A DNA stretch of 48,011 nucleotides from an uncultured Lachnospiraceae bacterium (GCA_947570615.1 CANOVJ010000028.1:1-48011), one strand, 5' to 3'. Counted from the first letter of the stretch, positions 1 to 8,420 are shown. Numbers and translations are program-made. The notes: generated by a model not told the origin, from the letters alone.

Positions 1-130
1 CTTATCAGTTGCATAACTATAAATTTTTGTCTAACTTTTTGGGGTCAGATCACTTGGCCAGTACAGGTAGACTTATTGCCTAATCACGGAGGTCAACCAC
101 TTTGTGGGCGGTTACTTCCTTTTATGTCTA
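1..130 (-). ncRNA. possible small RNA or type I toxin-antitoxin remnant
   Basis: A minus-strand promoter at 132-160 (TTGAAT, 17-base spacer, TATATT) points into this stretch, which has no ORF of useful size. The predicted transcript begins near 125 and contains an imperfect hairpin (GTAACCGCCCAC, then AAGTGGTTGACC, around 88-119). The layout recalls RNAs around holin-like type I toxins in Clostridia, where a short hydrophobic ORF is followed by such a hairpin. Only a nine-codon ORF is present here, so the toxin would be missing. The resemblance is from memory and weak, and the 3' end may lie outside the window. Confidence 0.3.
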
Positions 131-131
131 T

Positions 132-160
132 AATATAGCATGACAGACTGGAAAATTCAA
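132..160 (-). promoter_or_regulatory. sigma-A-type promoter for the leftmost transcript
   Basis: On the minus strand TTGAAT (155-160) and TATATT (132-137) are separated by exactly 17 bases. It reads away from tRNA-Ala toward position 1. No gene start follows in the window. Confidence 0.5.
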
Positions 161-204
161 GTTCGTTATGAGATAATCTGAGTTTACGCTTCCCTGACTA
201 CAAT

Positions 205-281
205 AAACAACGGATGTAACGCTCTGCGGGCATCCTTATGTAGAACAGCGGACAGCCCCCGCGAACTCTCCCTATGTTAAC
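205..281. repeat. dispersed double-hairpin repeat, copy A
   Basis: Two tandem imperfect inverted-repeat units. The first is ACGGATG...CATCC (210-235), the second GCGGAC...TCC (249-272), each followed by TATGT and AACA-like linker sequence. The same two-unit arrangement recurs at 42794-42872 with the arms and linkers conserved but the loops diverged. It is intergenic and non-coding. The pattern fits a REP-like or small mobile hairpin repeat. Confidence 0.6.
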
Positions 282-313
282 AAACGCTGTCCCGAGGAAC
301 GGGACAGCGTTTA
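281..313 (-). terminator. rho-independent terminator after tRNA-Ala
   Basis: AACGCTGTCCCG and CGGGACAGCGTT form a 12-bp perfect stem around a five-base loop. On the minus strand it is followed by TTTGTT. It lies about ten bases beyond the 3' end of tRNA-Ala and would also work on the plus strand. Confidence 0.8.
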
Positions 314-322
314 TAACTAAAA

Positions 323-395
323 TGGAGATAGGGGGACTCGAACCCCTGACCTATACGTTGCGAACGTATCGCTCTCCCAGCTGAGCTATATCCCC
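323..395 (-). tRNA. tRNA-Ala(CGC)
   Basis: A 73-base cloverleaf. The acceptor stem GGGGATA/TATCTCC includes the G3:U70 wobble that marks alanine tRNAs. The D arm contains AGCTCAGCTGGGAGAGC, the anticodon loop TTCGCAA gives anticodon CGC, and the T arm has GGTTCGAGTCC. A73 is present and CCA is not encoded. A promoter lies at 405-433 and a terminator at 281-313, so it appears to be a single-gene transcription unit. Confidence 0.97.
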
Positions 396-404
396 ATAAC
401 AAAG

Positions 405-433
405 ATTATAGCATATCCCGGGGACAGATTCAA
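405..433 (-). promoter_or_regulatory. promoter of tRNA-Ala
   Basis: TTGAAT (428-433) and TATAAT (405-410) on the minus strand are separated by 17 bases. The tRNA 5' end follows nine bases after the -10 box. Confidence 0.8.
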
Positions 434-471
434 GCAAAAACTGAGCAATTTCACACCTGAATTTTTCGGAT

Positions 472-503
472 AAATTTTTCCGCCTGAAAGTTTTCAGGCG
501 GAA
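472..503. repeat. inverted repeat after the argH-topB operon
   Basis: CCGCCTGAA and TTCAGGCGG form a strong hairpin with a four-base loop. It lies about 75 bases past the last gene of the minus-strand operon, so it is the best terminator candidate there. It lacks a clean T-run on either strand, so the call stays at inverted repeat. Confidence 0.5.
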
Positions 504-578
504 ATTATCGGCCATTCCGAAATTTTTCAGCTATTCTGAAATTTTCAGTCCCCTCAGTCCGCTCCTGCCCGGCAGTCT

Positions 579-1244
579 TCACACCTTCTGCGCGATCTCC
601 CCCTGCTTCTTGTAAATGCTCCCCGCCGGGATACAGCCGCGTACCATACTGGTTGGATAGATATTGGAATTTCTGCCGACCACAGTTCCGGGATTGAGTA
701 CGCTGTTGCAGCCCACCTCCACGTTGTCGCCCAGCATCGCGCCGAATTTCTTAAGTCCGGTCTCGATCTGCTCCTCCCCGTTTTTTACCACCACCAGGGT
801 CTTGTCGCTCTTTACGTTGGAGGTGATGGAGCCTGCGCCCATATGAGCCTTAAAGCCAAGAATACTGTCCCCCACATAATTGTAATGGGGCACCTGCACC
901 TTATTAAAAAGAATCACGTTCTTAAGCTCTGTGGAATTGCCCACCACGGCTCCCTTTCCCACAATAACGTTGCCGCGGATAAAGGCGCAGTGCCGGATCT
1001 CCGCATCCTCATCAATGATAGCCGGGCCGTTAATACAGGCGGTGGGAGCTATTTTGGCTGACTTCGCCACCCAGACCCGGTCCTTCACCTCTGTAAAGGT
1101 GTCCTTAGGAAGACTCTTTCCCAGCGCCACGATGAAATCCCGGATCCTGGGCAGAAGCTCCCAGGGATAGACGGCTTTCTCAAAAAGCGGGGCCGCAATG
1201 GTCTCCTGAAGATTGTAAAGATTGCTGATCGTATACTGTTCCAT
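579..1244 (-). CDS. left-handed beta-helix (hexapeptide repeat) protein, GlmU/UDP-GlcNAc pyrophosphorylase-like
   Basis: The 221-aa product contains imperfect hexapeptide repeats from about residue 60 to 200 (for example IAPTACI, VIVGKGAVV, VEVGCNSVL, GTVVGRNS), which fold as a left-handed beta helix. This fold is shared by the acetyltransferase half of GlmU and by related acyl- and nucleotidyl-transferases. There is no N-terminal nucleotidyltransferase domain, so it cannot be a full GlmU. Homologues are often named UDP-N-acetylglucosamine pyrophosphorylase, but the substrate is unknown. The start at 1244 is chosen because AGAGG precedes it by eight bases; a TTG at 1283 in the same frame lacks a site. 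It is the last gene of the argH-asd-ATPase-topB operon. Confidence 0.85.
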   Translation of the reverse strand: MEQYTISNLYNLQETIAAPLFEKAVYPWELLPRIRDFIVALGKSLPKDTFTEVKDRVWVAKSAKIAPTACINGPAIIDEDAEIRHCAFIRGNVIVGKGAVVGNSTELKNVILFNKVQVPHYNYVGDSILGFKAHMGAGSITSNVKSDKTLVVVKNGEEQIETGLKKFGAMLGDNVEVGCNSVLNPGTVVGRNSNIYPTSMVRGCIPAGSIYKKQGEIAQKV

Positions 1245-1293
1245 CTTTCTACCTCTTTCCTGTGCAGTTTTTAAGATATTCAAAACCCGGCAG

Positions 1294-3414
1294 CTACCTC
1301 TTATAGTTGCCCGCGGCCTTCTGAAACTGACGGTTCAATACAAACTGATTGTTCAGTCCCTTCACGATATTGGTTCTCCTGGATACGAAATCGTCCAGCT
1401 TTTTCATGTACTCCTGCTCCGTGATGGCTCCTGACGCCACCATGGTCAGTCCCTTTTCCCAGCTTGCGGTAAGCGCCGGATCCAGCAGAGGGCGGATAGA
1501 ATTGTCAACTACCTCGTAGATCATCTCTCCCATCAGTGTAGGCGTCACCAGCTGGGTTTTCTGGCTTAAATTCAGATACTTTATGTTTATGAGCTTCTTG
1601 AGAATTTCAGCACGGGTGGCCGACGTCCCGATACCGCTTCCTTTGATCTGACTGCGCAGCTCCTCGTCCTCGATAAGCTGCCCGGCATTCTCCATGGCGA
1701 GAATGATTGTTCCGGAATTGTAGCGTTTGGGAGGCGTGGTCTCTCCCTCCCTGATAAACAGCTCCTGAACCGGAAGCATCATTCCTTTTTTCAGATGATT
1801 CAGAGCCTCGGGAAATTCTCCCTCAGAGAGATTTCCATTGGAAGGATTTTCTTTCGAAGGATTCTCTTTGGAAGGATTCGCTTTCGAAAAGGAATACTTC
1901 ATGGCGCGGAGGTATCCCTCCTGTTCAAGCACCTTAAAACCGGCAGAGAACATCTCCCCCTGAATGGACACGGTGAGGGAGATTCTCCGATAAATGGCCG
2001 GGGGACAGAATATCCCCAGGAAACGCCGCACAATCACCTCGTACACCTTCAGGGACACGGCGCTTAAGGAGCGCAGAGCCCCCAGTCCCTGTCCTGTGGG
2101 GATGATGGCGTAGTGATCCGTGATCTGCTTATCGTTCACGTATCTTGTTGCGGCAATCCTCTTATAGCTCTCGTCTTTGAGTATCCCCGCCGCCAGCTCT
2201 CTGATCCCGGCAAGGGGGACCGCCGGGGCCGGCACACCAGCGCTGTCTGTGACCGCCCCCGGATCCGACGCCCCGGCAGCCCTGTGCGAGTCGGCCCCAT
2301 CCGATGATCCGCTCCCGGAAAGAGAGGCGAGGCCTCCGATATTTTTGTGAATCTCCTTCGCCACCGCCGAGGAAAGCACCCGGGCGTCGGTTCGGGGGTA
2401 GGTGGTCAGCTTTTTTTCGTAGAGCTCCTGAGCCACCTTCAGGGTCTCGTCCGGACTGATCTTGAACATTTTCGAGCAGTCATTCTGTAATTCCGCCAGG
2501 TTATAGAGCAGCGGCGGATTTTTGGTCTCCTTCTTCCGCTCGAGCGCCTCCACCCGGGCGCTCACCGGAGGATTCGCACTCAGCGCATCGATCAATGCCT
2601 GGGCGTCCTTCTTTTCCTTAAAACCGTTTTCCTTATACAGAAGGGGCGACCCGAAATACCGGGTATTTTCCACCGCCTTCCACTCGCACTCACAGGTTCT
2701 TTCGTTCAGAAGCACATTGGCCAGCACACGGTAAAAGGGGGTTTTCACAAACTCCCTGATCTCCCGCTCCCGGTTCACCACCATCCCCAGGACACAGGTC
2801 ATCACCCGGCCCACACTGATCACCGCCCGGTCGGCCTTAAGCCAGGATTTCACGGCGTTCCCATATTTCAGGGTGAGGACTCTGGAAAAATTGATTCCCA
2901 TCAGATAGTCCTCCTTGGCCCGCAGATAGGCCGCCGCCCCCAGGTTGTCATACTCGGAGAGATCTCTGGCCTCCCGGATGCCCCGCAGGATTTCCTCCTC
3001 GGTCTGGGAATCAATCCAGACCCGCTTGCGCTTTTTCCCTTTCACATGGGCCTGCTGTTCCACCAGCCGGTAAATATATTCCCCCTCCCGCCCGGAGTCA
3101 GTGCAGACGTATATGGTCTCCACATCCTCCCGGTTCAAGAGTCCGCTGACGATCCCGAACTGCTTCCTTACTCCCTCGATCACTTCATATTTGAACTCGT
3201 CGGGAATAAAGGGAATGGTGTCGAGCGACCACCTTTTATACTTCTCATCATAGACCTCCGGGTAGCTCATGGTGATCAGGTGCCCCACACACCAGGTAAT
3301 TACAGTGTCCGCCGACTCCATATACCCGTCCCGGTTTCCCCCGCTCAGTTGCAGGGCTTTTGCAAATTCCCGGGCCACACTGGGTTTTTCCGCTATATAT
3401 AAACTTTTTCCCAT
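1294..3414 (-). CDS. topB: DNA topoisomerase III
   Basis: The 706-aa type IA topoisomerase cuts and passes single DNA strands. The TOPRIM domain is at the N-terminus (GKSLYIAEKPSVA; acidic motif CTDSGREGE near 107-115). The catalytic tyrosine lies in TTYPRTDARVL near residue 340. The C-terminal part has the conserved GIGTSATRAEI motif. The acidic motif reads TDSGREGE rather than the common TDADREGE. Two low-complexity insertions are unusual: a Ser/Gly/Ala-rich stretch after NIGGLAS (about 370-400) and tandem NPSKE repeats near 510-525. Its ATG overlaps the stop of the upstream ATPase gene as TAATG, so translation is probably coupled. The accessory-type subfamily is also common on mobile elements, but nothing mobile is visible beside it. 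Confidence 0.93.
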   Translation of the reverse strand: MGKSLYIAEKPSVAREFAKALQLSGGNRDGYMESADTVITWCVGHLITMSYPEVYDEKYKRWSLDTIPFIPDEFKYEVIEGVRKQFGIVSGLLNREDVETIYVCTDSGREGEYIYRLVEQQAHVKGKKRKRVWIDSQTEEEILRGIREARDLSEYDNLGAAAYLRAKEDYLMGINFSRVLTLKYGNAVKSWLKADRAVISVGRVMTCVLGMVVNREREIREFVKTPFYRVLANVLLNERTCECEWKAVENTRYFGSPLLYKENGFKEKKDAQALIDALSANPPVSARVEALERKKETKNPPLLYNLAELQNDCSKMFKISPDETLKVAQELYEKKLTTYPRTDARVLSSAVAKEIHKNIGGLASLSGSGSSDGADSHRAAGASDPGAVTDSAGVPAPAVPLAGIRELAAGILKDESYKRIAATRYVNDKQITDHYAIIPTGQGLGALRSLSAVSLKVYEVIVRRFLGIFCPPAIYRRISLTVSIQGEMFSAGFKVLEQEGYLRAMKYSFSKANPSKENPSKENPSNGNLSEGEFPEALNHLKKGMMLPVQELFIREGETTPPKRYNSGTIILAMENAGQLIEDEELRSQIKGSGIGTSATRAEILKKLINIKYLNLSQKTQLVTPTLMGEMIYEVVDNSIRPLLDPALTASWEKGLTMVASGAITEQEYMKKLDDFVSRRTNIVKGLNNQFVLNRQFQKAAGNYKR
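1841..1885. repeat. 15-bp tandem repeat inside topB
   Basis: Three consecutive 15-base units (GAAGGATTYKCTTTS on the plus strand) at 1841-1855, 1856-1870 and 1871-1885, with a degenerate fourth before them. They encode NPSKE pentapeptides, so changes in unit number would keep the topB reading frame. Confidence 0.85.
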
Positions 3415-4919
3415 TACATTTCATCCATACTGATCAGTTTCATGTTCGGCTTTACCCTGGCCTCCAGCTTCAGGCGCTCCTCGAAGTCATGGACGGAAAA
3501 CAGATACATATAATCCGCCGTGAGTCTGGCCTTCTCCGCACAGAAAAGAAACCACTCATAATCGTCGTAGCGCATCACCGGTTTTTCCCAGTTACACACG
3601 CCCAGAATGGTTTTCCCCTCCTCATTCTGCGCCACAATATCGATGGTGCCGAACTTGCCAACCCATTCGCCCGTCTTTTCCACCCGGAAGGGAAGCTTTC
3701 CCTCCTTATTCCACCGCTCAAAACGCTGTTTGCACACCAGGCTGAAATAGTTGGCTACGTAAAGGTTCAGGGTGGGCGCAATGTATTCCTTATAAAATTC
3801 CTCCGCGTCCATCCGCTCCAGGCTCCCCAGATTGGGATACAGATAGGTAAAATAGAAGTGGACGAAATGATTGCTGATCCGGTAGACGCCCTTCTGGGTG
3901 TTGGCCTTCCCCTCCGTATCGTAGGAAAAGACCTTCTCCACAAGCTCCAGCTCCATAAGGTTTTTCAGATAAACACTGATCTTGGCTCTGGAAAACTCCG
4001 TGTGCAGATACAGATCGTTGAGCTTGCGCCGCCCGGAGGCGATGGCGGCGAGAATGGTATTGTACACGCTCATCTCCCGCAGCTCCTCCGCCACGATGCG
4101 CTGCCCCTCCCCGTACAGAAAGGCCTTCCTGTCAAGGATATGCCTGCAGATATTGTCTTTGGTGGAAAGCCTGCCGTCAAAGTGACTCCAGAATCCGGGT
4201 ACTCCGCCCAGAATTGCGTAGGTCTCCACGCACTGTCTTCTGGAAAAATCCGGAAAAAACTCCCTCACATGCTCAAACCCCAGCTCTCTGACCTTGAGAA
4301 AGCCTGAGATTTCAGCGGCCGCCTCTCCCATCCGGTTCACCATGCTGTTTTCCACCCAGCCGATGGAGGAGGAGCACAGAATCACCAGCACCTGCGATCT
4401 TCGCCGTCCATCATGGAGAAAGGCGAGAAGCTCCCGCATGAATTCCTCCCCGGCCCTGACCACATACTGGAATTCATCCACGATCAGATACTTTTTTTCT
4501 GCCGGGTAAGCCGCCAGCGTCTCCCCCGGCTCCGCCTGGGGCTCTCCAAGAGCCGCCTGGAAAATTTCCCCGTAGGTGGGGTAGACGGTCTCCCTCCCTT
4601 TCCCCATCTTCAGCTCCCTCGCCCACTGGCACCGCTGCTCCCGCTCGGAGGCAGAACGCGCCCGGTAAAAGAAGCCCTTTTTCCCCTCGGCGAACTGACC
4701 AAGCAAGGTAGTCTTCCCTACATTTTTTTCACCGTACACGACCAGAATCCGGCCCGGGCTGCGTTCCATCCCCTGCTCTCCTCCGGACTGGGGGGCCTCC
4801 CCGGAGCCTGCCACACTCTGTTTCGGGCCGCGCCACAGGCCCGGTCCTGAGCTGCGCTCATTTTCCCCCTCAAAATATGAATTCAGATAACGAAGCTCAT
4901 AAGTGCGACTGGCCATCAT
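3414..4919 (-). CDS. AAA-type ATPase of the archaeal-ATPase / DUF234 family
   Basis: The 501-aa protein has a Walker A motif GEKNVGKTTL near residues 62-72 and a Walker B motif YLIVDEFQYV near 150. A winged-helix segment lies in the middle (LNDLYLHTEFSRAKISVYLKN...), and a C-terminal DUF234-like nuclease-fold domain follows, with the FGTIDIVAQNEEGKTILGVC region. Proteins of this group are widespread in Clostridia and archaea; their cellular role is poorly known. The N-terminal 60 residues are low-complexity and Gly/Ser-rich. AAGGAG lies ten bases before the start; ATG codons at 4919 and 4916 are equivalent. It is directly coupled to topB by a TAATG overlap, which hints at a DNA-related role; this is inference. 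Confidence 0.85.
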   Translation of the reverse strand: MMASRTYELRYLNSYFEGENERSSGPGLWRGPKQSVAGSGEAPQSGGEQGMERSPGRILVVYGEKNVGKTTLLGQFAEGKKGFFYRARSASEREQRCQWARELKMGKGRETVYPTYGEIFQAALGEPQAEPGETLAAYPAEKKYLIVDEFQYVVRAGEEFMRELLAFLHDGRRRSQVLVILCSSSIGWVENSMVNRMGEAAAEISGFLKVRELGFEHVREFFPDFSRRQCVETYAILGGVPGFWSHFDGRLSTKDNICRHILDRKAFLYGEGQRIVAEELREMSVYNTILAAIASGRRKLNDLYLHTEFSRAKISVYLKNLMELELVEKVFSYDTEGKANTQKGVYRISNHFVHFYFTYLYPNLGSLERMDAEEFYKEYIAPTLNLYVANYFSLVCKQRFERWNKEGKLPFRVEKTGEWVGKFGTIDIVAQNEEGKTILGVCNWEKPVMRYDDYEWFLFCAEKARLTADYMYLFSVHDFEERLKLEARVKPNMKLISMDEM

Positions 4920-4974
4920 GTCATTCTGACTCCTTCCCTTTGTGTTCCCCCAGGCGTCGTCCTCTCCCGTACGA

Positions 4975-6054
4975 TCAGCCGATATACCCCTCCGCTTTGA
5001 GCAGCTCCGCGCACAAAACCGCGCCTCCGGCCGCTCCGCGCACAGTGTTGTGGGAAAGGCCGATAAACTTCCAGTCGTAGATGCTGTCCTTACGCAGACG
5101 CCCTACGCTGACGCCCATTCCCCTTTCAAAGTCAACATCCAGCTTCACCTGAGGACGGTTATCCTCCTCCATGTACTGAATGAACTGAGCCGGAGCGCTG
5201 GGAAGCTGTAATTCCTGGGGCCTTCCCTTAAAGGAGATCAGCTTTTCGATGAGCTGCTCCCTGGTGGGTTTTTGACGGAACTTTACAAATACCGCGGCGG
5301 TGTGGCCGTTTAACACGGGCACTCTCACGCACTGGCAGGTGATCACCGGAGAGACTGCGGGCACAATCACGCCGTCCTTTACCTCGCCCCAGATCCGCAG
5401 AGGCTCCTTCTCGCTCTTTTCCTCCTCGCCGCCGATATAGGGAATCACATTCTCGATCATCTCCGGCCAGTCCTTAAAGGTCTTACCCGCCCCCGAAATG
5501 GCCTGATAGGTGGTGGCCACCACCTCATAGGGTTCAAACTCCTTCCACGCCGTGAGCACCGGGGCATAGCTCTGGATGGAGCAGTTGGGCTTCACCGCCA
5601 CAAAGCCCCTGGCAGTCCCCAGCCTTTTTTTCTGGAAATCGATCACCGCCATGTGCTCCGGATTGATCTCCGGAATCATCATGGGCACGTCGGGGGTCCA
5701 GCGGTGAGCGGAATTATTGGACACCACCGGGGTCTCCGTCCTGGCATACTCCTCCTCGATCCTTTTGATTTCCTCCTTCGTCATGTCCACCGCGCTGAAC
5801 ACAAAGTCCACTCCCCCGGCCACCTTCTCCACCTCGTTCACATTCATCACGGGAATGCTCTTAACCGCCTCCGGCATGGGGGTGTCCATCTTCCATCTGC
5901 CGCCCACCGCCTCCTGGTAGCTCTTTCCCGCCGACCGCTCGCTGGCCGCAATGGTGGTCACCTCAAACCAGGGGTGATTCTCCAGAAGGGCGATAAATCT
6001 CTGCCCTACCATACCTGTTCCGCCTAAAATACCAACCTTCAGTTTTTCACTCAT
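4975..6054 (-). CDS. asd: aspartate-semialdehyde dehydrogenase
   Basis: The 359-aa enzyme reduces aspartyl phosphate to aspartate semialdehyde with NADPH, at the branch point to lysine/diaminopimelate, threonine and methionine. The N-terminal nucleotide-binding loop is GILGGTGMVGQRF and the catalytic cysteine lies in KPNCSIQSYAPVL near residue 160. The length and the CSIQ motif fit the archaeal/fungal-type branch rather than the enteric type. AAGGAG precedes the ATG by eight bases. It follows argH after 26 bases and precedes the ATPase gene, so it is in the middle of the operon. Confidence 0.95.
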   Translation of the reverse strand: MSEKLKVGILGGTGMVGQRFIALLENHPWFEVTTIAASERSAGKSYQEAVGGRWKMDTPMPEAVKSIPVMNVNEVEKVAGGVDFVFSAVDMTKEEIKRIEEEYARTETPVVSNNSAHRWTPDVPMMIPEINPEHMAVIDFQKKRLGTARGFVAVKPNCSIQSYAPVLTAWKEFEPYEVVATTYQAISGAGKTFKDWPEMIENVIPYIGGEEEKSEKEPLRIWGEVKDGVIVPAVSPVITCQCVRVPVLNGHTAAVFVKFRQKPTREQLIEKLISFKGRPQELQLPSAPAQFIQYMEEDNRPQVKLDVDFERGMGVSVGRLRKDSIYDWKFIGLSHNTVRGAAGGAVLCAELLKAEGYIG

Positions 6055-6080
6055 CTTCTGCTCTCCTTATTCCTTTCTGA

Positions 6081-7481
6081 TTAACGCAGGGAATTCTCCT
6101 TATACCACGCCTTTGCAAGAAATTCTCTCTCCAGCCTCAGCACCTCCTCCATGGCCTGCCTGCCCGGCGCGCCCACGGTGAGCCGCTTTTCCACACAGGT
6201 TTTTAAGCTCACGGCATCATAAATATCCGCCTCAAATACGGGGCTGATGGCTTTGAGCTCCTCCAGGGTGAGTCTGTCGATTCCGGTGTTTTTCTCAAGA
6301 CAGTAAAGCACCAGCTCGCCTATAATTCCGTGGGCATCCCGGAACGGAACGCCTTTTCCCACCAGATAGTCCGCCGCGTCCGTGGCATTGGTAAAGCCCT
6401 TCATGGCGCTCTCCTCCATCACCTCCGTGCGGAATTTCATGGTGGAGAGCATCCCCTCGAACAGCGTCAGCGAATCCTTCACTGTCCTGGCGGCGTCAAA
6501 GGTGACCTCCTTATCCTCCTGCATATCCTTGTTGTAGGCCAGGGGAAGGCCCTTCATGGTGGTGAGGATGGCCATCAGCGCCCCGTAGACCCGCCCGGTC
6601 TTCCCCCGCACCAGCTCCGCAATATCCGGGTTCTTCTTCTGAGGCATGATGCTGCTTCCGGTGGAAAAGGCGTCGTCGATCTCCACGAAACGGTACTCGT
6701 TGGAATTCCAGATAATAATCTCCTCGCAAAAGCGGCTCAGATGCATCATGATGGTTGCGAGAGCCCCCAGATATTCTATGATATAATCCCGGTCCGAGAC
6801 AGAATCCATGCTGTTCAGGGTCGGCCCCTCAAATCCCAGCAGGGAGGCCGTATAATACCGGTCCAGAGGATAGGTGGTCCCGGCAAAGGCCCCGGCTCCC
6901 AGCGGAGAGTAATTCATCCTTCTGTAGATATCCTCCAGCCTGGACACATCCCTCTTAAACATCTCAAAGTAAGCCCCCAGGTGATGGGCCAGGGTGGTGG
7001 GCTGGGCTTTTTGCAGATGGGTAAAGCCCGGCATATAGGTATCCAGATTTTTTTCCATCAGGGAGAGCAGCGTCTCCATCAGATTTCCCACACAGGCGGC
7101 GCTCTCAAGAACCTGCCCTCTTATGTAGAGCTTCATGTCCAGCGCTACCTGATCGTTCCGGCTCCTCCCGGTATGGAGCTTTTTGCCCGCATCCCCGATC
7201 CGCTCTGTCAGCACCGCCTCCACAAAGCTGTGAATGTCCTCGTACTGCTCCGTGATGGCAAGCCTGCCCTCGAGAACGTCCTGCCGGATACCGGCAAGGC
7301 CCTTCACGATCGCGTCCTTTTCTTCGCAGGTGAGGATCCCCTGCTTTTCCAGCATCACGCAGTGGGCGATGCTGCCCTCTATATCCTGTTCGAAGAGCTT
7401 CCGGTCAAAGGTGATGGACGCGTTGAACCGGTATACCAGATCGTCCGTCTCCTTCGTGAAACGCCCTCCCCATAGCTGAGC
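6081..7481 (-). CDS. argH: argininosuccinate lyase
   Basis: The 466-aa enzyme splits argininosuccinate to arginine and fumarate, the last step of arginine synthesis. The fumarase/lyase superfamily signature GSSIMPQKKNP lies near residues 275-285, and the TGRSRNDQVALD and AQPTTLAHHLGAY motifs are present. The frame runs seven codons upstream to a TTG at 7502, but GGAGAG sits inside that extension, eight bases before the ATG at 7481, so 7481 is the start. It is the first gene of the five-gene minus-strand operon and has its own promoter. No argG or other arginine gene is adjacent. Confidence 0.96.
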   Translation of the reverse strand, partial: AQLWGGRFTKETDDLVYRFNASITFDRKLFEQDIEGSIAHCVMLEKQGILTCEEKDAIVKGLAGIRQDVLEGRLAITEQYEDIHSFVEAVLTERIGDAGKKLHTGRSRNDQVALDMKLYIRGQVLESAACVGNLMETLLSLMEKNLDTYMPGFTHLQKAQPTTLAHHLGAYFEMFKRDVSRLEDIYRRMNYSPLGAGAFAGTTYPLDRYYTASLLGFEGPTLNSMDSVSDRDYIIEYLGALATIMMHLSRFCEEIIIWNSNEYRFVEIDDAFSTGSSIMPQKKNPDIAELVRGKTGRVYGALMAILTTMKGLPLAYNKDMQEDKEVTFDAARTVKDSLTLFEGMLSTMKFRTEVMEESAMKGFTNATDAADYLVGKGVPFRDAHGIIGELVLYCLEKNTGIDRLTLEELKAISPVFEADIYDAVSLKTCVEKRLTVGAPGRQAMEEVLRLEREFLAKAWYKENSLR

Positions 7482-7520
7482 CATAACTAATCTCTCCTTC
7501 AATTATTAAATCTGAATTTG

Positions 7521-7549
7521 ATACTACCACACTTTCACAGGAATTTCAA
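7521..7549 (-). promoter_or_regulatory. promoter of the argH operon
   Basis: TTGAAA (7544-7549) and TAGTAT (7521-7526) on the minus strand are 17 bases apart. The -35 box lies inside an inverted repeat (CAGGA...TCCTG, 7538-7554) that could bind a regulator. CTGAAT half-sites flank it at 7512 and 7553; ArgR control is possible but unproven. Confidence 0.7.
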
Positions 7550-7749
7550 TCCTGAATTAATCCGTCGGGACAACGCAGGAGCGCGGCGGACAGCTTTATA
7601 TTGTCTCCGCGTCCCCGGGCAGGCTTTTGAAGGGTAACCGGCCATCCACCTACAAAGATATTTCTCCCCCTCATATTTTATGCACGGAAAAAGCTCCCTC
7701 CTCATAAATTACTGTTATAAGAACTCAAACCGTACCTGTTGGAGGAAAA

Positions 7750-7889
7750 ATGAGTCCAATTCTGGAATGTAAAAATATCTGCTTTTCTTATCACAACTTA
7801 AACGGCGAGACCAGAGCCCTGACCGATATCTCCTTTCAGGTATGCCCAGGGGAGTTTCTGGCGATCGTAGGCCCCAGCGGGTGCGGTAA
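7750..7889 (+). pseudogene. NitT/TauT-type ABC importer ATPase, 5' part (split by element 1)
   Basis: The first 46 codons of an importer ATPase of the SsuB/TauB/NrtD/ThiZ kind: beta strands, the aromatic A-loop (CFSYHNLNGETRALTDISF) and then Walker A up to GPSGCG. The frame then leaves homology as NGMVGLW and stops at 7971. The missing part begins with KSTLL at 17980. GGAGG lies four bases before the ATG. Joining 7889 to 17982 gives an unbroken 255-aa ATPase, normal for the family. The gene is interrupted, not decayed: no other lesion is visible in either half. The transported substrate cannot be told, and no substrate-binding protein gene is in the window. Confidence 0.93.
7884..7889. other. 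attL of element 1 (core CGGTAA)
   Basis: The left junction. The six bases CGGTAA recur at the right junction (17976-17981). Host homology ends here in the Walker A codons. Inside the element, GATGGT lies at 7893-7898 and TGGA at 7906-7909; both have mirror copies at the same distances inside the right end. Confidence 0.85.
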
Positions 7890-7935
7890 TGGGATGGTTG
7901 GGCTTTGGATACCCTGCCGCAGAGACGCCGCCCTG

Positions 7936-7962
7936 AAAAGGGGCCGTCGCAACGACAGCCCC
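7936..7962 (-). terminator. terminator of the element 1 operon
   Basis: On the minus strand GGGGCTGTCG and CGACGGCCCC form a ten-base-pair stem (one G-U pair) with loop TTG, followed by TTTT. It lies 14 bases beyond the last cargo gene and about 50 bases inside the left end, so the operon is insulated from the host gene. Confidence 0.88.
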
Positions 7963-7976
7963 AAAATCTGATCCTT

Positions 7977-8420
7977 TCAGTGAATACCAAGATCCTCCCC
8001 CGTGATCAGGTCGATCCCGTTCTCCTTAAGAAGCGCCGTGAGAACGTCCGTGTCCGCCACGCGGAAAATCATGCAGGCCCGCCCGTCCTTCTGCCCGAAA
8101 ACAGAATACATATATTCCACGTCGATCCCCGCCCTGGAGACCACGCCGAGCACCCCGCTGAGCCCTCCGGGGGCATCCGAAACCGCCACGCCCACAACAG
8201 GCGTCATGGTCAGAATAAAGCCATGCTCCAGAAGAATGGAGGAAGCCTTCGGCGCGTCGTCCACAATCAGCCGCAAAACGCCGTAATCGGCCGTCTCCGC
8301 AATACTGATTGCCCGCATATTCACCTGATTTTCCGAGAGAATCGCGGTGATATCCGCAAGCTGCCCCGCTTTGTTTTCAAGAAATACCGAAATCTGAGGT
8401 ATTGTCATATTGGTAACCAT
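7977..8420 (-). CDS. small protein with two ACT domains
   Basis: The product of about 147 aa contains two ACT-type modules: IPQISVFLENKAGQLADITAILSE (N-terminal) and VGVAVSDAPGGLSGVLGVVSRAGIDVEYMYS (C-terminal). ACT domains bind amino acids or other small ligands and regulate partner enzymes. Stand-alone double-ACT proteins are commonly encoded beside paaK and ior genes in anaerobes, where they may sense an aromatic ligand; this is family knowledge plus inference. The start is uncertain: AAAGGAG is one base before the ATG at 8420 and 13 bases before an ATG at 8408, which fits homologues better. It is the last gene of the element 1 operon. Confidence 0.88.
   Translation of the reverse strand: MVTNMTIPQISVFLENKAGQLADITAILSENQVNMRAISIAETADYGVLRLIVDDAPKASSILLEHGFILTMTPVVGVAVSDAPGGLSGVLGVVSRAGIDVEYMYSVFGQKDGRACMIFRVADTDVLTALLKENGIDLITGEDLGIH

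Noticed and set aside
6330-7475. Long plus-strand ORF opposite argH, and similar long ORFs opposite iorA, ligase, leuB, ilvD and others
   Set aside because: Antisense shadows of GC-rich genes: no ribosome sites and no recognisable domains.
7560-7749. TPP or guanidine (ykkC) riboswitch before the importer
   Set aside because: The conserved core sequences of these classes are absent.
7750-7971. A complete 73-aa plus-strand gene
   Set aside because: It is the 5' end of the split ATPase followed by non-homologous element sequence.
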